Shown piece by piece: positions 17,764-27,075 of a stretch of DNA of 64,000 bases. A model generated the notes under the pieces. It made no database searches, was not told the DNA's origin, and worked only from the letters and a program-made list of their open reading frames with translations. The stretch is from Xanthocytophaga agilis (GTDB taxonomy: Bacteria; Bacteroidota; Bacteroidia; Cytophagales; 172606-1). The DNA is taken from NCBI RefSeq assembly GCF_030068605.1, contig NZ_JASJOU010000003.1:310001-374000 (forward strand), read 5' to 3'. Position 1 is the first letter of the stretch; each line of letters starts with the position of its first letter. Both the position numbers and the translations under genes were made by a program.

Positions 17764-18426
17764 TCATTGTCTTATTATTTTTAGATTCTTGAACTCTCCA
17801 CCAGAGCCAGCCCCTACCCATAGTCCAATCTTCCCATCTTTGCGGTCATTAAGCTTTTTTATAGTAAGAGAGGCTGTCTTGATGTCGTTCACATAGACCT
17901 GCACTGTCTCTCCTACCACTTCTATGCGAGCATGAAACCAGCCATTGGGATCAGGAGGAGAAATGACGGCCTTTTCATAGATTCCATTTCTCTCTTCTCT
18001 CAATTTAGACCAGGTATAGACTGGATGGCTTATATACTGCACAGCATGGATTTTACGTACCGAATCCTTTGCATGAAAATTAAACGGACGGAAATAAACA
18101 GCGTCATAGGTTGAGTCATTTATACCATGAAAGGCAACGCCTAAAAAACTACGTTGCAAAATATCTTTTCCTTTCAGGTCTATTTCTATGGTTCCACTGG
18201 AAAAACTGACTCCATTTAGCCAAACCAACCCTTCAGAAGAATCTTTCTCATCCAGCATTACTGCTTTTTTGTTGTCAGACAAACGGGCAGTACGATTATA
18301 GACTGTCAGTTTCTTTTGTTCCAGAAGTAATGCCAGATCATAACTGGTAGTCTTTTGTGCTTGTACAAGAGATGGGACTAATCCCAATAAGGCATAGGTT
18401 AGCCAGAGTAGATGATGTCTTTTCAT
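17764..18426 (-). CDS. secreted concanavalin-like domain protein (DUF1080-type)
   Basis: This 220-residue protein has a signal peptide (MKRHHLLWLTYALLGLVPSLVQA). It has a lectin/LamG-like jelly-roll domain similar to the DUF1080 / 3-keto-disaccharide hydrolase family: KAVMLDEKDSSEGLVWLNGVSFSSGTIEIDLKG, DAVYFRPFNFHAKDSVRKIHAVQYI, WFHARIEVVGETVQVYVND and KIGLWVGAGSGGEFKNLKI. Proteins of this shape bind or hydrolyse glycans outside the cytoplasm. It is the last gene of the minus-strand sulfatase region but is separated from the preceding sulfatase by a 12-bp-stem terminator, so it may be transcribed separately. Confidence 0.72.
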   Translation of the reverse strand: MKRHHLLWLTYALLGLVPSLVQAQKTTSYDLALLLEQKKLTVYNRTARLSDNKKAVMLDEKDSSEGLVWLNGVSFSSGTIEIDLKGKDILQRSFLGVAFHGINDSTYDAVYFRPFNFHAKDSVRKIHAVQYISHPVYTWSKLREERNGIYEKAVISPPDPNGWFHARIEVVGETVQVYVNDIKTASLTIKKLNDRKDGKIGLWVGAGSGGEFKNLKIIRQ

Positions 18427-18484
18427 AAAGTTGCAGTGTTAAATAAGGAAATAACAATGGTATACGAAAAATGCTTAAAATGCA

Positions 18485-18522
18485 ACTACCTGTCTTCTAT
18501 ACTTACATAAAAGACAGGTAGT
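18485..18522 (-). terminator. terminator after the 18547-20187 sulfatase gene
   Basis: A 12-bp perfect stem (18485-18496 with 18511-18522) has a 14-nt loop. It is placed 25 bp after the sulfatase stop on the minus strand. Confidence 0.65.
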
Positions 18523-18546
18523 GTATAAATATTCGTGAAAGTACGT

Positions 18547-20187
18547 TTACTGAGCAGTCCTCTGTGCCTGTGCAGAGGATGAACTTTGTCCAGGAATCAC
18601 CATTGGTTGAGCAGGTTTTATTTTATCATAGTCTACTACACCTGTCTTTTCAGCCCACTTAACGTAATCAGCAGACAGTTCATTTACTATTTGTGGATTT
18701 TGAGCTGCTACATTTTTAGTTTCGCCACGGTCACTTTCCAGATCATATAGTTCCCACTGGTAAGCTGGGAAGGTGGAAACAATCTTCCATTTTCCTTTAT
18801 GTACAGCCCTGTTACCAGCACGTTCCCAGAATAATGGCTCTCCACGGTTTACTTCTGAAGCTTTTCCCGTCAATACAGGTACAAGGCTTTTTCCCGCTAG
18901 CTGATTGGCTGTTACACCATTATAAGTAGCAGGATACTTGGCTCCTGCCAATTCATAAAAGGTTGGAGCCAGATCAATTAGATGTCCTGTTCCTTTTACC
19001 AATGAACCGGCTTTAATCTGTTTAGGAAGCCAGGCAATAAAAGGAGAGCTAATACCGCCTTCATGCATATTGTTTTTGTATTGGCGTAAAGGAGTATTCG
19101 ATACATATGCCCAGTTTTGCTCCTGATAGTCATACGATCCTGGTGAACCAATAGGACCTGTATTACGCTGTGGTTTACGACCAATACCTGCAAATCCTCC
19201 CTGAGCCCCATTGTCCGAAATAAAGATAATCAACGTATTGTCATCCTTTTTCAGCTCTTTCAAGGTATTTAGTACCCGGCCTATACTCTGATCTACCCGA
19301 TCCAGCATCGCTGCATATACTTCCATTTTGGCTTTCCAAAGTTGCTTTTGATCATAGGTTAGATTATCCCAGAGAGGAACTTCCGGATCACGTTCTGCTA
19401 TCTTTTGTGTAGGTTGTAATATGCCTAGTTCTTTCTGGCGAGCCAGTCGTTGTACCCTGAGTGAATCCCAACCAATATCATATTTCCCCTTGTACTTTTC
19501 AATGTCTTCAGGCAATGCCTGTAACGGCCAGTGAGGTGCATTGAATGCCAGATACAGGAAGAATGGCTTATTCGTCTTATTTTGATCTTTTAAAAATTCA
19601 ATGGCATTATCTGTGATTGTATTGGTCAAATATTCACCTTCTTTCAGCTTCAGTTTTTTGTTATTTTTAATCAGTACAACAGGAGGAGCCTGTCCATATT
19701 TGCCAATGTCAAAATAGTTGCTGGCACCTGATACAAAGCCATAAAACTGCTCAAATCCCCGCTGATTAGGCCAGGCAAGACTATCCTGTCCCAGATGCCA
19801 TTTACCTGACATAAGAGTACTATACCCATTTTGTTTCAACACTTCGGCCAGTGTCAGCGACTCCTTGTTCAGATATCCCTGATAGGCAGGCAATCCCAGA
19901 TTCACATCAAAATATCCCACACCTGCCTTGTGCTGGTATTGCCCGGTCATCAGAGAAGCACGGGTTGGGGCACAAATGGAGTTATTGTAAAACTCCCGGA
20001 AACGAATGCCTTCATTAGCTAGCTTATCCAGGTTAGGGGTTTGGATCTCAGAACCATATGAACCAATATCTGAATACCCCATGTCATCGACCATAATCAA
20101 TATAATGTTCGGCTTAGCCGATTTCTGTGCAACTGCCAGAGACATAGCTGTCAGGACAACTGCCAGAGAAAAAAAGAATTTCTTCAT
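18547..20187 (-). CDS. sulfatase (arylsulfatase type)
   Basis: This is a 546-residue secreted sulfatase with a signal peptide ending near AVAQ (residue 21). The metal-binding motif is MVDDMGYSD (32-40). The formylglycine motif is C72-A-P-T-R followed by ASLMTGQY, so the catalytic Cys requires conversion by a maturase. GKWHLG and IFISDNG are further active-site segments. Its closest relative in the window is the sulfatase at 36404-38041, with the same N-terminal and substrate-region order (YQGYLNKESLTLAEVLK versus YQGYLNKNVITIAEGLK). It is the last gene of the TonB receptor/cytochrome group. Apart from the catalytic residue no Cys is seen. Confidence 0.93.
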   Translation of the reverse strand: MKKFFFSLAVVLTAMSLAVAQKSAKPNIILIMVDDMGYSDIGSYGSEIQTPNLDKLANEGIRFREFYNNSICAPTRASLMTGQYQHKAGVGYFDVNLGLPAYQGYLNKESLTLAEVLKQNGYSTLMSGKWHLGQDSLAWPNQRGFEQFYGFVSGASNYFDIGKYGQAPPVVLIKNNKKLKLKEGEYLTNTITDNAIEFLKDQNKTNKPFFLYLAFNAPHWPLQALPEDIEKYKGKYDIGWDSLRVQRLARQKELGILQPTQKIAERDPEVPLWDNLTYDQKQLWKAKMEVYAAMLDRVDQSIGRVLNTLKELKKDDNTLIIFISDNGAQGGFAGIGRKPQRNTGPIGSPGSYDYQEQNWAYVSNTPLRQYKNNMHEGGISSPFIAWLPKQIKAGSLVKGTGHLIDLAPTFYELAGAKYPATYNGVTANQLAGKSLVPVLTGKASEVNRGEPLFWERAGNRAVHKGKWKIVSTFPAYQWELYDLESDRGETKNVAAQNPQIVNELSADYVKWAEKTGVVDYDKIKPAQPMVIPGQSSSSAQAQRTAQ

Positions 20188-20277
20188 AATGAACTACCAT
20201 AAATTAGATTAATAAGAGGTTGTGGATGTATTGTAGAGATGTTTGCTTCTAAATAAAATTGTCGCATGTATGATACC

Positions 20278-22683
20278 TTATGGAATCATTTGTTTCCAGC
20301 GGGCAATAGCTGGGTCATTAGGATATAAACCTGCATATTGCTCACTGTATGATCGTGCTTCTGCAAAGTTTCGGGTTTCAATCAGCCATTCCACCAACAA
20401 GCTAAGCAAATCTCCATTGTTAGGTAGATGTTCCAACGCTTGTTTTAAAGCTGCAATCCCTTGTAGGGGCCCCGCTTTATCATGTAAAGCTACTGCGTAA
20501 ACATAGGCATATTGCACATTATCCGGAGAGAGACGAATCGCTTCTTTCAGTAAAGGAAGTGCCTGGTTTACATCTCCCAGACGAACATAGGCCAATGCCA
20601 GTGCATAACGCAGGTCAGCTCCTTTAGGAACAAACTCCAATCCCTTATTCAATGTCTCTACAGCCAGCACATCATTTTTCGTTAAACGATAATAGTCTGC
20701 CAGGTTTACATACCCTGCTTCAAATTTCCGATCCAGTTCGATAGCTTTGAGCAACCAGCTACGAGCTTCGTTCCACCGTTGCTGACGCAAGTACAAAACA
20801 CCAAGCTGCGAAGAATTGGATGGAAAATCAGAATGTAAACGCAAAGATTGTTCATACTCCCCCAACGCTCTCCCCCATCTCTGGCGATCAGTATCATTCA
20901 ATTGCTCTGCTGGCATATCAGCCAGTATAGCTACCGTTTCCATGCGAACCATACGATTGGCATCATCCAGCAATGCATTGGCTAATCGCCACCTTTCTCC
21001 TGGTTCTACTGTCTCAAGTAGCTTTACAGCCTCTGAACGTACTTTTGGTGCAGCATCCTGCATTAGGAGCTGTGCCAGAGCTATCACTTCTGGTCTTGCT
21101 TCTCTTCGTAACAAAGAGAGAGAACTAGCTCTAACGATAGCAGATTGTTTTGTATCCTTTGCCAGCGTCATTAAAGCCTGGTCAGCATTGGGTTTGCCGG
21201 AAGAAGCCTGATGGAAGGTATTTGCCCAATGAGGTCTTTGTCTCCACTCATTGCCATACCACTTATCCAGTGCTTTTGCAGCCCACTGATTGTTCTTTGC
21301 CGTATGACACGACACACAGGCATTCGGACTTTGTGTAGTCATGCTCAGATCCGGACGTGGCACTTGAAAGCTGTGATCACGACGTTCGTCTACACCCATA
21401 TAGGTACGGGTGGGCATATGACAACTTACACAGGAAGCGCCAGCCGTAGCTGCCTGATGAAAATGGTGCTTGGGTGTATCAAAAACTGCCGGACTATGAC
21501 AACGTCCACATAGTGAATTGTCAGAAGCCAGAAGCTTACCTGTATGTGCATTGTGACAATCTACACAGGTAACCCCATTAGCATACATCTTACTTGCATG
21601 AAATGTATTCCAGACATATACTTCATCGTGTTGCTCACCTGTAGCCCAGAATAAAGGTTCTGTCAAAACTGCAGGATTATGATGTTGGGTAAATTCATCT
21701 GCAGGAGAAGCATTCCATCCATCTGTCAGCTGACTACTACGCGCATGGCAGGCAGCACATACATTTTCAATAGCCGGATTAGGTCCTTTAACCCGATGCG
21801 CAATGGGAGCATTATCAGCAAATTGCCAGTCACTAGACCATCCGGACCGAAGACTAAAAGCAAAGCCTTTTTTGGCATCTGTTTCCTTTGAAGCTGCTTT
21901 ACTCCACTCAATATGCCCAGACGCAGGCCCATGACAAGATTCACATCCTACACTCAACTCTTTCCATTCGGTATGATATGCCTTTTGTTCAGGGTCCCAG
22001 TTTTTCTTCAGTGCTGTCGAATGGCATTCTGCACACATCATATTCCAGTTCTGGTAAGGCCCAGTCCAGTGAAGCTGATCCTTGAAATCAATTTTTTCGT
22101 CCGGATACATATGAAACCATCTCTGTCCGCCCTCCTCTTTCTTGCGCGAATCCCAGGCAATGGGAATAGCCTGCATACGCCCTCCCGGAAACTGAACCAG
22201 ATATTGTTGAAGTGGGTATACACCAAATGTGTAACTTACCTTATATTCAGTCAGTTTACCGTCTGGTCCATCGGTTTCAATAAAGTAATCATTTCCCTTT
22301 TTATAGAAACGACTCTGGATAGTATTATATCTGAAAGTAGCCTTATTGAAATTACCCAGCACAGTTTGTGCATTGGCTTCCTGAATAGCTTGGGCATGAT
22401 GTGAAGAATTCCACTGTGTTTGTTGCTCAGCATGACAGCTTTGACACTGTTTACTACCAACATAGGTTGCCAGAGATACATTATTAGTGGAAGTATCAGC
22501 TTGTTCTGCATTCTCCTTCTGTGAACAGCTTATCAAGAAAAAGGAATAGCCAACACTTAACACAATAGCTGTTATTCCTATCCACAAAGTTTTTCGGGAA
22601 GACAAGCTACTTTTATTTGTTAAGTTCTTTGTAGGTTTGCTTGTAAACTCTGTTTTCGTTTCTTTCTTACTCGTTTTGCGCAT
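20278..22683 (-). CDS. octaheme c-type cytochrome with HEAT and TPR repeats
   Basis: This 801-residue protein has an N-terminal membrane anchor (about residues 30-52, TLWIGITAIVLSVGYSFFLISC) and eight CXXCH haem-attachment motifs between residues about 75 and 460: CQSCH, CAECH, CESCH, CAACH, CVDCH, CGRCH and two CVSCH. A HEAT-like region (about 500-590) and about six TPR repeats to the C-terminus follow. Multihaem cytochromes of this layout carry electrons in the periplasm and often act on small oxyanions or organics. Here it sits between a TonB receptor and a sulfatase, separated by short gaps (about 80-90 bp), so it is probably in the same operon. Substrate and partner are unknown. Confidence 0.88.
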   Translation of the reverse strand: MRKTSKKETKTEFTSKPTKNLTNKSSLSSRKTLWIGITAIVLSVGYSFFLISCSQKENAEQADTSTNNVSLATYVGSKQCQSCHAEQQTQWNSSHHAQAIQEANAQTVLGNFNKATFRYNTIQSRFYKKGNDYFIETDGPDGKLTEYKVSYTFGVYPLQQYLVQFPGGRMQAIPIAWDSRKKEEGGQRWFHMYPDEKIDFKDQLHWTGPYQNWNMMCAECHSTALKKNWDPEQKAYHTEWKELSVGCESCHGPASGHIEWSKAASKETDAKKGFAFSLRSGWSSDWQFADNAPIAHRVKGPNPAIENVCAACHARSSQLTDGWNASPADEFTQHHNPAVLTEPLFWATGEQHDEVYVWNTFHASKMYANGVTCVDCHNAHTGKLLASDNSLCGRCHSPAVFDTPKHHFHQAATAGASCVSCHMPTRTYMGVDERRDHSFQVPRPDLSMTTQSPNACVSCHTAKNNQWAAKALDKWYGNEWRQRPHWANTFHQASSGKPNADQALMTLAKDTKQSAIVRASSLSLLRREARPEVIALAQLLMQDAAPKVRSEAVKLLETVEPGERWRLANALLDDANRMVRMETVAILADMPAEQLNDTDRQRWGRALGEYEQSLRLHSDFPSNSSQLGVLYLRQQRWNEARSWLLKAIELDRKFEAGYVNLADYYRLTKNDVLAVETLNKGLEFVPKGADLRYALALAYVRLGDVNQALPLLKEAIRLSPDNVQYAYVYAVALHDKAGPLQGIAALKQALEHLPNNGDLLSLLVEWLIETRNFAEARSYSEQYAGLYPNDPAIARWKQMIP

Positions 22684-22766
22684 TGTTTTTCCTGTATTTC
22701 ATTCACACAAGGATATAGAATTATATATCTCCATCTAATTATAGATCCTTTCAGAGAATGCTTGTC

Positions 22767-25235
22767 CTAAAATTCCTTTTCTCCAAATTCACTTTCTGTA
22801 AATTTCAGTTTTTTGCTTAGCTTATTAAACTGATAACTGAAATTAAGTCGAAACACATCTACTTCCTGAATATAATTGGTAGATGTGTAAAAATTGCTAC
22901 CATGTGTTGTCAGTCTCTGTTCATTAGAACCCAACATGCCTAAATCTATATTCTGCCATTGCAGGCTTACACTTCCCTGGCCTTTCCACAAGGTTTTCTT
23001 TAGTGTAGCACTGGGTATCAGAAAACGAGAGTCTTCTCCCTGAGCTGTCACCGTGCGGGAAGTATAGTTTACATTTACCTGAAAAGTAAGAGAAGGAAGA
23101 ACTCTGATAGTAGTATTTCCATTGACAGAATAATTAATGCTGTTTGTTTTTACAGCCGTATTAAATACTCCCCCCCGAATGGCATACTGGTATACATTTC
23201 CTCCAGCAAAAAAAGTCCACCATTCAGCAAGTTTCAAATCCAGGCCTGCTTCAATACCATATGATGTAGCATTGCCAGCATTAGTATATGTACGAATGAG
23301 AATGGTGTCATTGTAAACAGTATTGACACGGTTAATCACATGTTGTACACCCCGGTAATATACATTCGCAAATACAGAATGAAATCCTATATTTTTAACA
23401 ACTCCTACCTCTGCCAGGTCTATGTATTCAGGTAGTAGTTTAGGATCACCTACTTCCAGTACTTCAGAATGCCTTCTCGCTGGAAAAGGGTTCATCATAT
23501 TGGAAGTAGTATGTACAATCCTACGACTATACCCTGCTTTCAATTTAAAGTCCTTCGTGATTGTATAGAGCAAATTGGCAGAAGGAAACAGGTTAACCCG
23601 ATTAAAAGTATAGGGTGTAGAGGTACTCTTATCTTCTAATGTACGATCAATAAACTCCGTTCGTAATCCAGCTGTATAGCTGAGTTTACCTATCTCAGCA
23701 GAATACTGTCCGTAGAGAGAATGAATATGTCGGATCAGTTTCACCTCATTGCTCAAATCCTCTCGTACCGACCAGGTTTTGGAAGAGGGGTTGTATTCTC
23801 TGTATGTAAAATCTCCTTTATGCAATAAATACCGATATTGATATCCGCCTTCAAATTTTCCTTTTTTCCCAATTGACTTACTATAATCTGTTTTAAATCG
23901 AAATCCATCCAACGGATTGCTTTCATCCATAACCGCCTGGTTATATAATTGAGAATGCAACTCCGGATTTACATCTTTGTTGTTTGTAGGTCCACCCAGA
24001 ATGGTTTTCTCATACAGAGCAGATACTGTCAATACAGATTTATCGGAAAACAGATGAGAATAGTCCAGATTCGAAACAACAAAATCTCCTCTGCGTTCAC
24101 GCAGATTCTGATTGAAGTAATCAAATGAATTTAGCAGCTCTCCTGTTGCTTCGTTGCTTCGTTGCTGTTTATAAAGGATGTCAGCCTTCCGAAATTGACT
24201 TTTTTTGCCTGCATAGAAACCTGCTTCAAGTGTATTGGAAGGACTGATCTGATACGAAGCCACTCCTTTTACAGAATAAGAATAGGTATAATAACTTCTT
24301 TCTCCCAAAGAAGGGAATGTTGTATAGATAGTATTCAAATATGTTTTAGCTTCTCCATCCCGGTACCCGGCAATATCATCACGTTTGTAATTGGCACCCA
24401 ACGATACATTCCACTTAGCCTTTTTGTAGTTGGCAGTTACATCTCCTCCAAAACGGACAGGCCTGTTTTCATTGCCATAGTCCTGTACACTAGGCAAACC
24501 TATCTGAGCATTTGTCAGAATGTAATAACCATCTGTTGCCCCTTTTTTAGTGGTAATATTGATGATACCTGATTTTCCATCCGGATCGTATTTGGATGAA
24601 GGAGTAGTAATTACTTCCACATTTTCTATGGTATTGGCAGGAAGTTGATTCAGTATAATTCCAGGATCGGACTGAACTGGTTTTCCATCCAATAATACAA
24701 TGAAACTGGAAGAACCCCTCATCGTAATATCACCTTCACTATTAACAGATATAGAGGGAAGATTTTTCAGTACATCTGTAGCTGTTCCTCCCTGAGCAGA
24801 CTGAAATTGTGCAGCATTGTACACCTGTTTATCAATATGATGATAAGTAGCTGCTTTTTCTCCTTTAATAATGATCTCATTCAGTAAAGCAGGACTAGCT
24901 TCCAGGGCAATCTGGCCTATAGTATAGACTTTATCTCCTGATATAGTTATAGGAGGTACCTTAAAAGGTTTATAGCCCAAAAACTGTACAATCATATAAT
25001 ATCTTCCAGCTTTTATGTCTGTAAGAGTAAATGTTCCTTTTGCATCAGCAGCTGTTCCAGCGACCATTGAACTGTCTTGTAAACGATGCAATGTAACAGT
25101 TGAGAACTCCAGAGGATGTAATTTGTTTTTATCTACTACACTACCCTGAATAGACGTCTGTGCTACTGTTTCCTGTAAAAGGAGCACAAGTAAAAATCCT
25201 ATATAAAATACTTTTTTGTATATATAAGGTATCAT
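22767..25235 (-). CDS. TonB-dependent outer-membrane receptor (outer membrane beta-barrel family)
   Basis: This 822-residue outer-membrane protein has a signal peptide (about 1-25), a carboxypeptidase-regulatory-like domain (QTSIQGSVVDKNKLHPLEFSTVTLHRLQ), a plug domain (GGTATDVLKNLPSISVNSEGDITMRGSSSFIVLLDGKPVQ), and a large C-terminal beta barrel. This is the CarboxypepD_reg-like plus outer-membrane-beta-barrel type, not the SusC type. It should import a small ligand with TonB energy. It is preceded by a sulfatase gene (gap 33 bp) and followed by the octaheme cytochrome gene (gap 83 bp), so all are likely cotranscribed. No Cys is seen in the sequence. Ligand unknown. Confidence 0.9.
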   Translation of the reverse strand: MIPYIYKKVFYIGFLLVLLLQETVAQTSIQGSVVDKNKLHPLEFSTVTLHRLQDSSMVAGTAADAKGTFTLTDIKAGRYYMIVQFLGYKPFKVPPITISGDKVYTIGQIALEASPALLNEIIIKGEKAATYHHIDKQVYNAAQFQSAQGGTATDVLKNLPSISVNSEGDITMRGSSSFIVLLDGKPVQSDPGIILNQLPANTIENVEVITTPSSKYDPDGKSGIINITTKKGATDGYYILTNAQIGLPSVQDYGNENRPVRFGGDVTANYKKAKWNVSLGANYKRDDIAGYRDGEAKTYLNTIYTTFPSLGERSYYTYSYSVKGVASYQISPSNTLEAGFYAGKKSQFRKADILYKQQRSNEATGELLNSFDYFNQNLRERRGDFVVSNLDYSHLFSDKSVLTVSALYEKTILGGPTNNKDVNPELHSQLYNQAVMDESNPLDGFRFKTDYSKSIGKKGKFEGGYQYRYLLHKGDFTYREYNPSSKTWSVREDLSNEVKLIRHIHSLYGQYSAEIGKLSYTAGLRTEFIDRTLEDKSTSTPYTFNRVNLFPSANLLYTITKDFKLKAGYSRRIVHTTSNMMNPFPARRHSEVLEVGDPKLLPEYIDLAEVGVVKNIGFHSVFANVYYRGVQHVINRVNTVYNDTILIRTYTNAGNATSYGIEAGLDLKLAEWWTFFAGGNVYQYAIRGGVFNTAVKTNSINYSVNGNTTIRVLPSLTFQVNVNYTSRTVTAQGEDSRFLIPSATLKKTLWKGQGSVSLQWQNIDLGMLGSNEQRLTTHGSNFYTSTNYIQEVDVFRLNFSYQFNKLSKKLKFTESEFGEKEF

Positions 25236-25268
25236 ATTCTGACAGATTAGTTATACCAGGTATTCTAT

Positions 25269-26696
25269 TCATTGAAAGGAATAAACAGATGCTTTTTTAC
25301 GCAGCTTCTCTACAATATCCGGATAGGAGGCTGCTATATTCTTCTGTTCAGATGGATCTTTTTCCAGATCAAATAAGAGTCCCTCTCCTGCCGGATCTCC
25401 TGTTTTCACGCCAGGAAACTGATTGGCTTTCGCCTGTTCAAAAGGAGCAATGATAGTTACGCCATCAGGGCTACGAGGATCTATCCAAGTTGAATCTGAG
25501 GGTAACTGTGCTGATTCAGGAGAATGTATATGTAACTTCCATTTGCCACTACGTACAGTATACAATTTGTCTGTATAAAAGGAAAATAGCGCATCGTGCG
25601 GTGTTTTCGCATTGGATACGCACAACGGAAAAATGTCTTTTCCATCCAGTACATGATCTTTGGGTAATGGTATACCTGCCAGCTTTGTGAGAGTAGGAAA
25701 TACATCTATCACTCCAGCTGGCTCTTTGGATACATGTCCAGGCTTTATATGTCCCTTCCATTGCACAATAAAAGGTACTCGTATCCCTCCCTCCCAATTC
25801 TGAGTTTTCATACCACGTAATCCTCCTGAACTTCCTCCAAACCAGGGACCATTGTCCGATAGAAAGATCACAATTGTATTTTCTTCCAGATGGTATTCCT
25901 GTAACTTTTTCATTACCTCTCCTACAGACCAATCCAGTTCCCGTACAGCATCAGCATACAGATCACCTTTGGTATCAGGTGTATAAAACTCTTCTGATAC
26001 TGCCATTGGTTTGTGAGGCATTGCATGGGGCAGATAAAGAAAAAAAGGCTTATCCTTATTTTTGTCAATAAACTCCAGTGCTTTTTGTGTATAGCGTTTT
26101 GTAATAGTAGTTTGTAATACTGGGTATTCAATTACTTTATCGTTTTCCATTAACACAACCGGACGCATATCATTGGAGTAAGGGATACCATAATACTCAT
26201 CAAATCCATGACGGCTAGGAAAAAACTGTGGTTTATGCCCCAGATGCCACTTTCCAATGATCTTTGTGGCATATCCAGCTGATTTAAGAACTTCACTCAG
26301 AAGTAGTTCATTATCCGCAATCCCTACATCATCTCCTCCTCTGTATGTCTGAAAACTAGCTCTCACTTTTTCCGGATTAGGATTGGCAGTCATTCCATGA
26401 CGTATAGGATATCGGCCTGTTAGTAATGAAGCACGAGTAGGTGCACAATACGGTGTGGGAGTATAAAAATCGGTAAGTTTAGCACCTTGTGCAGCTAGTT
26501 TGTCAATATTGGGTGTCTGCCACTGTGTTTGACCATAGGAAGAAAGATCTCCATAACCAAGGTCATCGGCCAAGATCAGAACAATATTAGGGTGAGAAGC
26601 TTTATCAGGTCTTTTTTCTTCGTTTGTGAAAGACAACAAACCTAGCCCTAATACTATGATTGTACTACCGAAAAAGATCAGTAAAGATTGTTTCAT
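25269..26696 (-). CDS. sulfatase
   Basis: This is a 475-residue secreted sulfatase with an N-terminal hydrophobic segment (about 4-23). The metal motif is LADDLGYGD (residues 42-50) and the formylglycine motif C84-A-P-T-R precedes ASLLTGRYPIRHG. Active-site segments GKWHLGH, MPHKPM and IVIFLSDNGPW are present. It is the first gene after a 378-bp gap that holds a copy of the 22-bp motif shared with the SusCD leader (26941-26962). It is followed by the TonB receptor, and so probably heads its own operon with the receptor, cytochrome and sulfatase genes downstream. Confidence 0.93.
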   Translation of the reverse strand: MKQSLLIFFGSTIIVLGLGLLSFTNEEKRPDKASHPNIVLILADDLGYGDLSSYGQTQWQTPNIDKLAAQGAKLTDFYTPTPYCAPTRASLLTGRYPIRHGMTANPNPEKVRASFQTYRGGDDVGIADNELLLSEVLKSAGYATKIIGKWHLGHKPQFFPSRHGFDEYYGIPYSNDMRPVVLMENDKVIEYPVLQTTITKRYTQKALEFIDKNKDKPFFLYLPHAMPHKPMAVSEEFYTPDTKGDLYADAVRELDWSVGEVMKKLQEYHLEENTIVIFLSDNGPWFGGSSGGLRGMKTQNWEGGIRVPFIVQWKGHIKPGHVSKEPAGVIDVFPTLTKLAGIPLPKDHVLDGKDIFPLCVSNAKTPHDALFSFYTDKLYTVRSGKWKLHIHSPESAQLPSDSTWIDPRSPDGVTIIAPFEQAKANQFPGVKTGDPAGEGLLFDLEKDPSEQKNIAASYPDIVEKLRKKASVYSFQ

Positions 26697-27075
26697 CAGG
26701 ATGTAAGTGGTATGGATCGGTTTACTATCTCTTCTGTCAGTTTCACCTTGAATAGAGGTTTATCTGCTATTGCCAAAACTTTTCTTCTATGAGCTGAAAC
26801 AGTTTGATAAATAATACTATTAGAAAAACTATATTGTATATTTGTGATACATGAAATAGTATGGCAGAGAGAGACAGATAAACAATAATCTGCAGTATAA
26901 ATGCCTGGTTACTAAAACTTTTGTTTGATAGCAATAAAACTCTAGTAAATCTATAGACAAATGTAATAGTATGATTTTTATTTCCAATCATCTCAAAAGA
27001 ATTTCTTTTGAGATGATTGGAAATAAAAATCACAAGAAAGAACAATTACAGACAGACGCTTATCAATTCATTCTT
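26697..27075. promoter_or_regulatory. intergenic region with 22-bp shared motif and long palindrome
   Basis: A 22-bp element at 26941-26962 (plus-strand spelling TCTAGTAAATCTATAGACAA plus AT) matches the one at 48475-48496 in 21 of 22 positions. It lies 245 bp before the sulfatase start at 26696. The 26972-27032 segment is a perfect palindrome. No Cys-rich short ORF was found between the motif and the gene here. Confidence 0.55.
26972..27032 (-). terminator. 61-nt perfect palindrome, probable terminator of the upstream sulfatase gene
   Basis: Bases 26972-27001 and 27003-27032 are exact reverse complements (30-bp arms, one central base). It starts 44 bp after the stop of the sulfatase gene at 27076. 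On the minus strand a T-rich run within the arm gives terminator character. Arms this long are unusual for an intrinsic terminator. Confidence 0.6.

Noticed and set aside
26767-27045. 92-codon minus-strand frame in the gap between sulfatase genes
   Set aside because: It spans the perfect palindrome and the shared 22-bp motif and has no recognisable family. Its hydrophobic look follows from AT-rich composition.
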